Source: Oxyruncus cristatus | Lineage: Eukaryota; Chordata; Aves; Passeriformes; Cotingidae | DNA length: 64,000 bases | Assembly: GCA_013399855.1 (NCBI GenBank) | Contig: VXAY01006797.1 | Coordinates: 868,239 to 932,238 of the forward strand | Direction: 5' to 3' | Shown: one piece after another, positions 25,216-38,300 of the stretch | How the letters are laid out: each line of letters begins with the position of its first letter | Position numbering within the stretch: position 1 is the stretch's first letter | Translations under genes and position numbers: made by a program | Notes under the pieces: generated by a model | What the model was told of the DNA's origin: nothing | The model's input: only the letters and a program-made list of their open reading frames with translations | The model's database searches: none

Positions 25216-26572
25216 AATCCATTTTGGCTTATCTAGTCCTTCAGTCATAGCCAAACTTAGATTCTTCTATTTAATTTGTGTACTATTTTTCTGTCTAGTT
25301 TTAGGGTAAAGCACATTTCTACTTTCTTTTCCTTAAGCCATGAATTATCTTTGTCAAGACAAACAGTCAACAACACAAGCCTTTTCCCTTTTTAGCTATG
25401 GGTCCCAAGAAGCTTCAAATCTATCTTCACAACATGCAAAATGCATTAGTTGTATTCCTGAGTAAAACACTGTTGGTAAAGACTGCCTAAATGTGCACTA
25501 AAGTGGAAACTTACAAATTAAGTGATAGAGACTTTACAGCCCGGCATCATCTATTTAATATGCCAAGAATTAGGGCTAGTACGTAAGGCTAAAAGGTAAA
25601 AAAAAAATATACCCATGGGAAGTCTTTGTATTAACTAGTATGTTTTTACGCAGAGGACATGCAAATAAAGCCTTGGTTGCTAAGTCCTATATGTGATATT
25701 TGGTAACCAGCAGACATAACATTTGGACTCTAAATGCAATACGATCCTCTGTCTGGGAGAACTGGTCTTCACTGTGTAACCTGCAGAGCTGAGATATTCC
25801 TGTGGTAGTGAATAATTTCTTTGCAGTGAAAACATTAGCACACAAAATATACATAGCAAGGTGAGAAGGGACAGGAAGTTCTCTTCATCTCATGCTAAAA
25901 TTCTTTCCACTCAGAACACAGAAATGTAGAATTACACAATTTGAGTGAAAAACCTTATTTTATCAGCAATAATACAGCACTGAACTGGAACTATGCTAAT
26001 CAAGAGAGGCACCAAAGTATGGTCTTCACAATCTTATAAACCTTGTCTTTTGAAATAAAGGAAAATTAAAGGGCTGGCACATTGCCTGAGACCAAAATGA
26101 AGTGACATTAAAACACCTGGTCAGAACAAGTAGCAGAAAGTTCAAATTGTTTCTTGGACAGTATTTCTGAACATATAACATCTACTGAGTGACACCTGTA
26201 ACATTATGCAAGTTCTGCTATATTCCTTGACATTTTTTCTGCAGTACTTAAAACAAACAAACCTTTAAGTGCTAACTTCCCACCTAAACACCTTTAAAAA
26301 AATAAATCTAAGAATCAAAGCACAGTCAAGATGGTATGAAAAAAATCCTCTGCAAGGAGCTGTTGCTGAGGTGTCTCCCCTGTGTTAAGGGGGTTGAGCT
26401 GTACTTGACTTTGAGGTTTCAGCTCTCCCACTTCCTTGTTCTTAAATAAACAGTATTTTCTGGCAAATCAAAGAAAACCACACCTGACCTTACATTCATA
26501 CCTGCAGTTCCCTCAGGTCCACAGTGCTATTCTGAGAGAATACAGAACCCATGAGCAGAACCCCCCAATGGG

Positions 26573-26609
26573 TAGCAGATGCTTCCACCTAAAATTATAC
26601 TGAACCCAA
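26573..26609. repeat. Copy 1 of a 37-bp dispersed direct repeat
   Basis: It matches 29417-29453 at 35 of 37 positions, both differences being A/G. Read on the minus strand both copies can encode WVQYNFRWKHLL. The family was not recognised; a retroviral or other transposon fragment is likely. Confidence 0.75.
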
Positions 26610-28334
26610 TAAATCCCCAATGGATTTATTGACTTCTTACAGAAATAAGCAAGCATGACTCCTGCCCTGGAGCTGCTGAGCTGTGAGATAGTATCAATGC
26701 AGATATTACCAGCCCCTAGATCAGATTTTGAACTCTTCACTTAGTGACCAGAAGTCCAGACTCATGGAACAATTCCTAAATTACAATTCCTCTTAACTGC
26801 CTGCTACAGAGCAGGCAAATCCCTGTCACCAGCCATCGAGACATCCACTGGGCAAACAGCCCAGCTAAGCAAATAGTTTGGCTTAACACACACACAAGCC
26901 CATGGCATTAGATGAGAACCACACATGTGCATATAATCTGCTCTAGATGAAAATGTTTACAGAAAACTGTGTTCATGCTTTGTCGGGGTGTAGCAAGTAC
27001 TCAAGGTAATAAATCATTTCTGTTTCTCCACCCATCCTCCCCCAGTTGCACAGTGACTAAATACCTTTATTAACCAAGTCTTAAGTCAAATCAAGCTTTT
27101 AAAAATTCCTCTTTCTTAATGCTTTAACATGCATGGGTTAAAATTAAATTACAATATTTTTATCTGTTTGGGATCAGCCCTGTTTCCTCCTCCTCATATT
27201 TACTTTCCTTCAGTAGCTGACATCAAAATGTTTTCTGGAATGCTGAGGCTAAATAAGTTATGCTTAACTCAATATCTAATACAAATAGCCCTGGGGAAGC
27301 TCCAGGAACACAATCATAAAAGCTACAGTTTCTTTTAATAGCTTGCCACACTTTGCTGATATAGTATTTCTCTAATCACCAATCTTTACGTGCCTTCCTG
27401 ACCTTGGAGCTCTCTGTCCAAATGACTTTGTGGTATCAAAGGCTTGTGTCATTGGAAGAGTGAATGGCTTTCATTTTTCTCCCTGAAACTTCCGGTTCCT
27501 GGCATCTGCAAAGAATTATTCCAAGCAGTGTTTTGCTGCCTTGCGGCCACTGCCCTGCACTGGCCTGACTGATGGAAGTGACTTTTCCCAAAAAGGTTAG
27601 TTATTGTGGTCAGTGGTGGGCGGGTGCTGCAGTTGGTGCACAACCAGCCCTGCTTTCTCAGCTGATTTGGGCTACCACAACCATGCACTACAGGAATTCA
27701 TTTCTGTGGGGGTTTGGAAAGAATTGATTCAATAGGGTATAGATACTGCTTTATAGTAGACTAGAACAGTAAACAAAGACCTTCCAAAATAACCCAGATT
27801 TTAAAGCCTTCATATGACGACAAAGGCGATTGAAGTTTTAAAGTTTTAGAGAAGTAATCACTGCAGGGGGACATAGGGCATCAGGGTTTCCTCAACAGAA
27901 CCTCATAGTGTACGAATATCTAAACCCCACAGTTGTGATGCTCTGACCATTTCCAGGTGACGAGAATGTTGGTGCCTGCATCCAGAGTCTCAGTTATTTA
28001 AGATTTGTCTCTTTTAGAGCTGGATTCTTGTTCTCTCCACCCTGCTCCCATCTAATTTCTCTTCTCTCACTCTTTGTCCTTTTGACTCTTCACTTGTTTT
28101 TTTTAATGAAATGTAATTGGACCTACATGGATAATTACTGTGCTGAAACAAACTAAATGAAACTCATAGCTTTTTCCTTTTAATTTTTTGGGGGGTATAA
28201 GAAAGAGGATTTTTGAAGTAGTTCTTCAATAAGTATTTCTGCCTTAGCTCCACAACTGCAGTCAAGCACCCTTAGTGTCCAGCACCAAACTGTCACATTG
28301 CAAAGGACAAACTGCTTGAAATCTCCATAGTTAG

Positions 28335-28440
28335 AGATAAAGCCAGGATGAGATAAGGTGACACAAAGGCTCAGAGAGGTCAGAAGACTGGTGTAAGCTC
28401 ATACAGCTGATCAGTAACAGATAAAATTTGAAAATCCTGC
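28335..28440 (+). mobile_element. MIR-like (CORE-SINE) relic
   Basis: AAAGGCTCAGAGAGGTCAGA followed by CTCATACAGCTGATCAGTAACAG and a TTTGAAAATCC-like end follows the order of the MIR consensus (GGCTCAGAGAGG ... CACACAGCTAGTAAGTGG ... GATTTGAACC), recalled from memory. MIR is an ancient amniote SINE, so strong divergence is expected. Confidence 0.6.
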
Positions 28441-28931
28441 TTTTTCTTTTAAGAAACAAGATTAAGACAACATTCCTCAGACAGGGATTATGTATTTCAA
28501 TTACTTAAATTAAATTTTAATTCAAAGAATGAAAACAAAACATCTTTATGGATCCAAGTCCTCCTAAAGCAACCTAACTTGACCCAAAACTCTCTTGGGA
28601 CTTTCAGCCCCTGATGCAGCTCTTTCTGCAGCATGGACCTGTAACCCTTCTTAAATGAAAAGGAGAGGCTCTTACACCCCCCTCTGCCCCTGGGGAGAAG
28701 AGAGCCACCAGGGACACAAACATTTCACAGCTGGAAGGAGCCAGCTCAGGGCTTTTCACTCCCTCCTTTCTCATTAAAATACAAAGATTAGGAGACAACT
28801 CACACCTCTGGTTTAGGCACCAAGTATGTGCACTGGTCACCCCAAGCTCTCTTGCTGGGAATGCATTGTCTACAACAGCACTGATAGAGTCTGTATTGCC
28901 TCTCTTGGCCAGGCACAGATACCTGTTATGT

Positions 28932-29095
28932 TGTCATGGTTTAATCCCAGCTGGCAACCAAGCACCACACAGCCACTTGCTCGCTTCTCCGCCTTCCCAG
29001 TGGGATGGGGTGAAGAATCAGAGAAGAAGAGTAAAACTCCTGGGTTGAAATAAGAACAGTTTAATAATTGAAACAAACTAAAACATAATGATAAC
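28932..29095. mobile_element. Endogenous retroviral LTR fragment (avian ERVL-like)
   Basis: It begins TGTCATGGTTTAATCCCAGC and continues with AAGCACCACACAGCC, CCAGTGGGATGGGG, a GTAAAACTCCTGGGTTGA-like phrase and GAACAGTTTAATA. This is the start of an LTR very common in bird genomes, recognised from memory. The element fades out after about 165 bp, so only one end of the LTR is present. No intact viral gene accompanies it. Confidence 0.75.
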
Positions 29096-29416
29096 TAGTT
29101 TTTGCCTCAGATGTTCCCCTGGTCTTTTTGGTTAAGATTCAATGGGCCTAAAATCTCAATGCCTTCAGATGGCACCTCCTCATAAATTAGCACAGTGCTC
29201 TCCTTCCTGACACATGAGGTCGGAGTGTATTACTTCCACTGTAACAAGATGAATTTTGCTCTTAGCAATCATTGCATGAGTAACAAAACTTTGTTCTCAA
29301 AGTATCTTTGGCCTTATTAACTTGAGTAACTTTACATAACACTTTTTGTACTAAAGTGATATGTTGAATCTCCAGTTATTTACTGTCACACACACATGGC
29401 TAGAAATTAAATGAGA

Positions 29417-29453
29417 TAGCAGATGCTTCCACCTGAAGTTATACTGAACCCAA
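29417..29453. repeat. Copy 2 of a 37-bp dispersed direct repeat
   Basis: Partner of 26573-26609, in the same orientation and 2.8 kb away. It lies about 320 bp beyond the LTR fragment, so the pair may be remains of the same kind of element, though this is not shown. Confidence 0.75.
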
Positions 29454-30179
29454 GTTTTCAAAGCATTTTCTGGGGTTTTGTATTGGGAACAACCTAAATG
29501 TACATAAAAATCACAATTCTCCAGGTAATTAACAATTTTATATAAAATTTACTGGAAGTCTTGCAACTTCACGATTCCTTCTCCCAGAATGAATGAAACC
29601 TGAGAACTTCTGAAGGATATAACACCTAGGATATATTGTATCACAACGTTGGAAAATATTGCTGTATGACAGCAACAGTCATCAGGGCTTAAATCCAGAT
29701 TGGGAAAAAAAAAGAAAAATAAAGACCGTGGTCATAGCTTAGATTGATGCCTCACAATGCACAAGAAAAACTGAAAAGCAATCCCCTCTCTTATTTCCAA
29801 GTATAGTAAAAGGCCTTTAAATTCTCTGTAGACTGACTAAAAATAAGCAAAAAAGGCCAGGTAGCAGCCATCAGATTCTTATGAATTAAATTATATCCAT
29901 ATGTATAGCACATTTCAATGTCCAAAGAGCCACTTGGATATGTGAATCTGAACTTTTGTGATGAAAACCAGGGATATTTCTAAAATTGTTAGTAAAAGTC
30001 AGAAGCCCAGCCACAGTCTCACATATTTTCCCCCGTTTTGAATATCACTAGTGTTTAATTGCTTTAATTATGTTTTTGTACAGAGAGTAGCAAAGAGAAA
30101 CCCTAATACCAACAATCACAGGAGGCTTTGGAAAAGGAGAGAGGGAAAGAGCCTAGAAGCTCATTGCCTGTGGTTGGAT

Positions 30180-30870
30180 CTCTGGATAGCGTTAGGTTCT
30201 CTGGCTGGACTCGGGGCTAAATCTGTCATATTTCAGCATATCTGTTGATATTGCAATCACATCAGGTTTAACCCCTGTGGTTCCTGGAAAGAGACCTTCA
30301 AACATGTCTTGTCTCATAGAGTTCCAACAGGAACATGCTGGGCTGGCAAGACCCAGTGCTTTGAACCCTGCCTCAAAGCTTTCAGCCCACCTTTGCAGCT
30401 CTGCCAAGGGTCTGAGATATATTTGACAACATCCATTCTTTTTCAGAAGGTCCCCTATGGCCAGCAGGGATTCCAGGCCATCCCAATGGCATGGATGTGG
30501 GATGCCAGTTATTTGGAGTGCTCTGGCACTGCCTGGCTTGGAGTGCAGTCAGCACATCTCTTGGGACTTCACAGTGGCTCTAAGGGTTGGCTGTGACATG
30601 GATGTACGCACACCATGATTTGTACATCCATGTTGTGGGACCACCTTTCCTCCCGGTTTCTCAGAGTAGGTTTAATCCTTCCAGAGGCTGGAAAGAAAAT
30701 GGACTGGATATTCCCAACAAGATTAAGGACCACAATGACCCCAAAGAGACAGCAGATGAGAAGTTTCAGGGTCCCCTTCACCACAATGGCTCAGAGTGGG
30801 TCACAGGGTTGATCAGCTTCCCTCTCCTCACCCAGTCTGCCCAGAGCCCTTTTGCACCCATCTTAAAGCT
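30180..30870 (-). other. GC-balanced unexplained segment, possible degenerate mobile element
   Basis: The segment is less AT-rich than its surroundings and carries overlapping open frames on both strands (65-95 codons). A minus-strand frame at 30569-30784 has a hydrophobic N-terminal stretch (LLICCLFGVIVVLNLVG). Stops interrupt the frame on both sides, so it is not an intact gene. Its nearness to an LTR fragment (28932) hints at an endogenous retrovirus remnant, but I do not recognise the family. It contains a 12-bp hairpin at 30596-30633. Confidence 0.3.
30596..30633. repeat. 12-bp perfect hairpin
   Basis: ACATGGATGTAC (30596-30607) and GTACATCCATGT (30622-30633) are exact reverse complements with a 14-nt loop. 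No function was recognised. Confidence 0.8.
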
Positions 30871-32525
30871 ATAGAGTGGGGATGCTTTAATTTGTCTGAT
30901 CAGTACCTAAAAGCTGTCATATTTTATAGTGCTGACTGCTCCAACTTTTCTCCTACCCTTTGTCAAATCCAGCACAAACAAATCAAAACAACTTCCAACT
31001 GTACCTCTACTACCATTTGTTGTAATAAGAATCACTGAAAGCCACAATGCTGCATTACTTCATCATTAAACCAGCCAGAAATAGAGAATATTATTAATGC
31101 AATACAATTATTACTGATTCAATGGTTAAAGCAAGGACTTAAAAATCAAGATTTCTAATCCCTGTGCACTTTGGATTTGTAATGTCTACAACTTAGCTTC
31201 TCCACACAAAAATACTCTCTATGTAGCAGATGAATTACAGATTTTAATTATAGCCTTTAATAGGATGGTATTGGGCAAGTGATACATATGCATCATATAC
31301 ATAAAATTTATCACAGGAAAAGAAAGACAACATTCCTAGGGAGAAACACCTAAAAAAGCATATATTACATGATATATCTGTCTGAAGACAAAGATTTAAG
31401 TAATTATATCCATGAAAATATGTAAAAACTACTAAGCGATTGTCAGACAATAAGCAAGCACAGCTTTGTTTTCAGCATGTTAGTAGCTACACCTCTGCAA
31501 CACAATTTAAAAAAAAATATTCCAAGCACTAAAAGATTTCATTTGTCACAGGCCCCAAAGCTAGAGCATTTAGGGACAGCTATAATGTTATCTTGAGTGA
31601 ACACAGGGCCAACATAATTAGGAATAGAGAGGTAAGAAGCAAGAGGAATTGCCTGCATAACTTCACTTTGTAAAATCCTCCCACAGAAGTGGCAGGTAGG
31701 AAATCTGCATAATAACAAACTTGTCACAAGACAAGGCCAACTAAATACAACAATTAGAATTAACATTTTGCTTTAACTGGTTCCCAGAATTCCCTCACTC
31801 CATCCTCCAAGGTTTCACAAATTAAAATTGTGGCTATTGATTTGGTGCAATATTTTCCAGTATATATTTTTTTCAAGTGTTGCGTGGCTTCAAAAGGACT
31901 GTCTCCCTTCTTTGTGGACAATGCTTTAAAAAGCAGCTATTGAAATGCCAAACCCTTCTCTCAGATATCCCAGTGAAAACCAGTGATAATTTCCTTGGTT
32001 CCCCTCTAGTCTATCTAGACTTAGATCTGTGTAAATAATCCAGTCTGGCCCCAAAACAGACATAAATGTGTTATAATTTCCTTCTCCACTGATAGTCAGG
32101 TCTTTTTGAGAGTTGCTGGAAGCCCACTGCTCTTTGACTGCACACTCATAGCTCTTGGGACACTGTGTTTGCACTTCCTATTGGCTCATCTTCCTCTTCC
32201 CAACTGCTTCTGGTCTTCCTGCTCAGCCACTCACTCCAAGACAATCTCCAGCATGTGGATGACCTCCCAGGCTGCCATCAGACCACGATTAGGCACGTGC
32301 TTTAAGAGATGGCACCAGCAATGGAATGGATCTTCAGGGCTGTCTTCCCCAATATATAATTTGAGACACCAGAGAATGTGTGTGTCATACATATTTTTTT
32401 AAGAAATTGTGTAACTCCTACTACATATGTGTTGGAGAAAGGAATTCCATTGACATTTTAACCAAACTGAAGTAAGGTGTGAGATTTGGTAATATATCTC
32501 TCTGAAATCTTCAGAGGGGTGGAAA

Positions 32526-33095
32526 TCATAGAATCACAGAATGGTTTGTGTAGAAGGCAACTTAAAGATCATCTAGTTCCAAACTCCTTGCCGTGGACAG
32601 GGCACTTCTAATGGATCTTCCATTAGACTAGGTTGCTCAGAGTCCTGTCTAATGTGCCTTGAACACGTTCAGGGATGGAGAATCCGCAGCTTCTCTGGGT
32701 CAACTTGCTCCAGTGCCTCAACACCCTCACAGTAAAGAATTTTTCTCTAGTTTGTAATCTAAATCTACTCTTGTTCAGTTTGAAGCCATTCTCCATTGTT
32801 CTGTCACTACATGCCCTTGTAAATAGTGACTCTCCATCTTTCCTGTAGGCTCCCTTCAGGTACTGGAAGGCCACCATAATTAGGTCACCCCAAAGCCTTC
32901 TCTTTTCCAGTCTGAACAAACCCAGTTCTCTCCTCTCTCCAGTCTTTCCTCATAGGAGAGGTGTTCCATCCCTCCAATCATCTTGGCAGCCCTCCTCTGA
33001 ACCTGCTCCAATAGGTCAACGTCCTTCCTGTGCAGGGGACCCCAAAGCTGGGTGCAGGTGGGGTCTCACAAGAGCAGGGTAGAGGGGCAATGGCA
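32526..33095 (-). mobile_element. CR1 LINE 3' end, reverse orientation
   Basis: It starts with the reverse complement of the CR1 3' terminus (TCATAGAATCACAGAATGG) and continues through the 3' UTR into the end of ORF2. The minus-strand frame at 32623-32919 (98 codons) reads like the C-terminal end of the CR1 reverse transcriptase ORF, including [21 protein letters not shown]. It is 5'-truncated and therefore dead. This is the best-preserved CR1 in the window. Confidence 0.95.
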
Positions 33096-36000
33096 GTACA
33101 CACACCCATTGGGGTTTTTTAGGTTCCGTGACCTACACAAGTGATCTGTAGAGAGAGAACAGTGTGGGTGAAACACCTTGGTTATGGCTCTTATATTTGG
33201 TGACTGATGCTCCCTGTTCTGACCTTATGTACCTCCATACAAGAGAGGAGGCATCTGCAGAAGGCACCTATACACCCTCATGATTTTATGTTTAGACACT
33301 GATGTGTTAGTGTGATTGGACCCTGGAGCAGGGTTTTCCAAGGTTTTCTCTTTATATGTCAGATCCAAGTAATTGCCACTAATTCTACAATAAATCCTGA
33401 ACTCAGAAGAATTGCCTATAAAAGCAAAGCAGAATCTGTTGCAATACGCAGAAAACACAGACCTGCAGCAGGACTGCTGCTGAATTTAGCCTGGAGATTA
33501 TTTCACTGTGTGAAGGCCAAACTAGTGATTCTTTACTTAAAAAGAAACCATTCAAGTCTGCTAAGAAAAGTAGTTCCAATGAAGAGCAGAAAAATAAAAG
33601 TGGTTGAAATGATCTGCATAAAGTAACACCAAACTGATTTGCCAATACTGTTGAAGAGAGTTGGGTGACATTTCCCAGGGCAATGAAATGTGGGACAGGT
33701 GACGTGGTCATTGATTAGTTTTGGCCAACCAACATATCAACTTTTATGATTTTGTAAAGCTGCTAGGATTAGGTGGTTTTAACCATTAAATGTTATCTTA
33801 GAGCCTATTTATTCTTCACATCAAAGTAAAAGAAGCAAATACCTGTTAATAATGAAAGTTAGGGAGAGATGTGTACAATTGTATTTTCCCTTTGGCATTC
33901 ATTTCTGCACTTCTCTGTATTCATTTTTGGAAAGCACCAAATGACTTCAGGAAACTCGTAGTTTTTCTAGTAAAAGCAACAAAGTAAAAAAAAAAAATCC
34001 TCTAAAGATGTTTTATTGGAAAAAAAAATAAATAGGATGTTCAGATAGTCTATTTTTCCCCTTCATTGTATCCCCAATCATTTATACATTCATGTAGAAG
34101 TCAGAAAGTGAAGAAAAGATTTAGCCAGGAGTGCAAGCTTTGGAGAAGGTGCTGCATTTTCTTTGGATGTGTGCTGTGAACACAATATAGTCAGCACTTT
34201 AGCAGGAGTGACAGAAGTCAAGTACCTGACAATGTCAGGAGCAGAGAAGGCAGGTCTCACAGGAGCAGGAACCAGGAGTGAAACCAGCAGCTCAGCCAGA
34301 CTCCTGGAATTTCCCTCTGGTAGAAAGTGCTCTGTCTTTAGGGCCTTCCTTTCTGTAACTCCCATCACTCCTTTCTTCTTAATCATGCCAAACTTCAGCA
34401 TAATGATTGCTTGGATCATATTCTTTCCTATTCTTCACAAAGATAGCTGAAAACTTCTCAGCCCATGTGGCCATCTTGATTCCTCACCTGTATTGAACCA
34501 GCATGGATCATCTATAGGTGCTCACACTTTTGGAAACTCTCCATCCAAGAGAGGTAATTTTTACCCTCTCTCCTTTCAAAACCACAGGTCAGCAACCCAT
34601 CCACCTCCCTGTGCAAGAGTAGAGGTAAAAGGTAGGGTCCTGACCGTGTTGTTACGTCCTACAGCCAGAGGTCCTATAACCCTGTGACCCCGCCCTGACT
34701 TGCATATTTAGCCATGCAACCTAATGTCAGGAAAGAATCTTTTCCTACGTGTCTTGAAGGAGCACCCTCTGGTCAGTCCATTAAGAGTTTGCTCTTCCCT
34801 TATTTCTTGATCCACTAGACAAAAGTATTGTAATTTTAATAACATGTTTTGCCACCCCAAAGGTGTCCTGCCTTAGAGGGGAAGGATGGCAGGAGAGGGG
34901 CAGAGACCTCTGTAGCAACAGTTTTGCTGCTCCAGAAACAAAGGGGAAAACCAAAACTGGTTGAGGGTTGTGATCATGCCCTGGGCAGTCACTGCAGGAG
35001 GGCCACGCCAAGTACTAAGCTCTACCTTGGCAGCAGCTGGAATAAACCATTCCACAGTCCTCCAGAAGGCAAGGGGAAGGCAGAGGGCACAGGGTTGTTT
35101 TGCTGTGAGGAGCAGGTTGCTGCCCAAGGCAAATCTCTGCCTGGGACTCTAGGCAGTTCTGGGGTACATCTTTCATCCCACCATTCTGTATCTGCACCTA
35201 ATACTCAGTGTTGATAAGTTGATAAGACTTCATTTCTGTTTACGCATTTTCTAGTCAACACTGTTTTCCTTGGATTACAGCAAGAGAAATCCAAATTCTA
35301 TAAACACCCTGATAATATGTGATCTACTATACTGAGATGCCTTAAGGGTAACTGCCCTCTTTCCTTCTGGCAATGCTTTTGCTTGCTCTAAACCCATTTC
35401 TACCTATTCAATCTATGTATCTGTATCCATACTTGCAATTTATTTACTCTCCGTAAAAATGCTGATTCTGAATTTGTGGTTGACTATATTTCAGATGGTG
35501 ATACTGGGTTTTTTTTGAAAGAGATGACCATGGAAGTTTGCGGCTTTACATGTGGTTTTATCGAAAATAGTACTGGTAGAGTTTCTTGGTGATGTGTTTT
35601 CTTTCAGTGACAGAGCAGTTCAAAAGATCTCTCAACATATTCATTTTCAGGGATATCTCAGGCTAATTTTTATTTTAGGTTGTATAGATTGATGGAGATA
35701 GGCCATTCCTGCACTTTCACACTTTTTCATGCAAGTATTTTCAAAAGATCTCAGGACATATTTTTGCTCAGTTCCTGAGGGCAACTAGTTATAGTTTTGT
35801 TTGAAGACAGTAGGTAGAATAGTATTTCACAAAATTCCTGAGTTAATATTGCTAAAATTTTTGTTTACCTACGTTTTTTTTGTCCCAATACTCCATTGTA
35901 CAGGAATTCTTTGCTTTCTATGTTTTTTCTGTCACTTCTGAGGATAACCAAGGTCAAACCAATTGATATATTGGATGAGATCCGTGATTTCTGAAGAACT

Positions 36001-37269
36001 GTTAACTACCTACATCTGAACTGAATGAGAAGTTTCTGAGTGCCCAGAATTTTTTGCTGATTGAGACTTTGAGCTCTGTTTGCTGCAAGCAGAGGCCATT
36101 TCACTGGATGCAGCCACTGGCTGGCCTGGACATCCCCTGGGTGCATTCAGCTACAACTGCACTGGGAAGGTAGGAAGCCAAGTAGGGTGGTAGAGAGGAC
36201 AAGTGGCAGGATCTGAATTTCCTCTGTCCATCTTGCTACAGGGGTCTCGACAGGGCTAAGGAGTAGGGCTTTCAACAGGAGCCATGGGATGAGAGAAGGC
36301 AGCAGAGCAGGTATAAGAAATACCTTTCAGAAGAAGATAGAGGAATTACAGGTCTGGAAGGCAGCAGATCTTGTTTTCATCCTACCTAGGGCAAAACTTT
36401 CTGCAGTGCATGTGTGTATTTTTCCCCGTCCAGGAAATTGGGTAATTTTCTGAAAACAATGTGGAAATTAGCAAACAGACCACCAAAAATGCTTTCGTAG
36501 GAAAAACTTTGTAAGGTTAGTAGTACTGAAGGTCTTTTGGGAGAGGAGGGCAGGATGGGCAAAACATGAATGACTTTTAACAGTTAATAGACACTAGCAC
36601 ACACTTCATACTTCAGCAGAACACAGCAGAGGCACAACAACAGAGGGCTATAAACCTGGCCACAAACATATGAGACACCATAAGTAGTAATCTTGTTATT
36701 AAGAAATTCAGAACTCGCTATTCCTAGGAGAAAAATGTTTTCTACCACAATGAAAAAAAGCCAAAGCACAAACCTTGAAGAGAGGTGTTGCATATGCCCA
36801 TACACACCAAGGATTATGCCACAGACATACAAATCCTGGGATTTACTTAGCTGTGATTAAACTAAATATTAACATACCCAATTACATTAAAAAACAGACT
36901 GTCGAGAGGCAAGAAAAGTTTTTGAATGAACCCCACATTTTTTCTCTGCACAAAACATAATAGCTTGAAGGAGCACCAATTCATAGACAATTCACCTATG
37001 CTTTATCATCCAACATAGACCATCTAATAATACAACAGAATGCACAGCCAGTAGAAACATGGAAATAGCTCTCATTAACATTCTTAGAATTAACAAAATG
37101 TTAAACCCCAATATGTACAAATCAGCCATCTACATGAAAGGAGTATTGTCACAAACCCAAATTCATTCCAACTCCTGCTAAACAAGCCTTACACTAATAC
37201 TAGGAGAACAACAAATATTTACCTCCCATGCTTCCAAAAGGCTCATCTTCTCCTTAGATAAAGATTCTA

Positions 37270-38300
37270 ATAATCCTCCTCAAAATAATTACTGAGGGCC
37301 TGGGCTGATTTCTGGGGAAGACGATGAATGGCCCTTCACTAGCTCCAGCACAGGCCCTAATTGCCTGACTCTACTAATAAACTAATCTCAGGCACCTGGA
37401 ACTAGCAGGCTCCATGCCGGGCAGACAGGGCTCGGGTTACCTAAGAAATGCTCCAAATATATTCACACAAATCACTAGCCCTGCAGATGTGCAAATACTG
37501 CTTTTGTCATATTGCTGGAGAGATAGACATGTGTTTGCAGGGCTGTAGCACATAAAACCTGAAGATGAATTCATTGTGTTGCTTTAATCCCTTCCAGAGG
37601 CCAGGTGGGCATTTGAGGAGCCAGACAAGCGTGTTGATTATCCACATTACTCATTGCATTAATCCATACAACCTTTGCCTGTGTGATACAGAGTATATGC
37701 AATGCTAACAGCAGAAATATGTAGGTGGCTGGAAAAAATATATGTATTTCATGAGCGCCTGTTGTCTGTAAAATGAAACCTGATCAGGAAGTTAGTGTAA
37801 AACTTCGACTAAAATCTAAACAAGTCTAAACTTTCTGATGCATAGGGTTTTTAAAATGACATTTAAAGCATCTGGAAGTCACCGAAGAACACAAGCCTCA
37901 ATGTAAGCTTGGTGAGACAAACTACTGTACTCTTACCAAATTTTAAAAGATTTTCACGCGCAAACAATTTTCTGTGACCTCAGAAATTAAAGCAGGTGTC
38001 ATACAACTTTTCATTGAACTCTCCACATATTTCTTCTCCTTCCCGGAGCTGATTAGGTTGATAAACATGTGTTAAATACTCAGGATGCATCTGGTTTCAT
38101 TTGAGGAGGGGAGAATGATATAAACAAAACACAATTTAACCAAAAAACAGAAGAGCAAGAACAGGCTGTCTTCCTGGTCTCTGACAAATTGTTGAAATAG
38201 ACAGCTGTCTGGTTTAGGTGATGTTCACACAGGCTGATTAGCATTAAAAAAAATTACCTTGATTTGTTTATACGCATGAAAGATAGTGTTTCTATTGCCT
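37270..38300. promoter_or_regulatory. Candidate regulatory block(s), unproven
   Basis: Complex, repeat-free sequence without an ORF that resembles typical conserved non-coding DNA. It includes a perfect 12-bp palindrome AGACAGCTGTCT (38199-38210) around a CAGCTG E-box, a homeodomain-like GCTGATTAGCATTAA (about 38232-38246) and a forkhead-like TTGTTTATAC (about 38265-38274). The functional call is inference from motif clustering. Confidence 0.25.

Noticed and set aside
30596..30633. Hairpin as a microRNA precursor
   Set aside because: The 12-bp stem is too short for Dicer-type processing.
32623..32919. 98-codon minus-strand frame as a host gene
   Set aside because: It is the tail of the CR1 reverse transcriptase ORF.
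34849..35214. 121-codon open frame on the plus strand
   Set aside because: Composition-driven: several overlapping frames on both strands are open over the same 350 bp, and none resembles a known protein.
36580..37260. Possible nuclear copy of mitochondrial DNA (A- and C-rich strand look)
   Set aside because: I compared it mentally with bird cytochrome b, ND and tRNA segments and found no convincing match; composition alone is not evidence.
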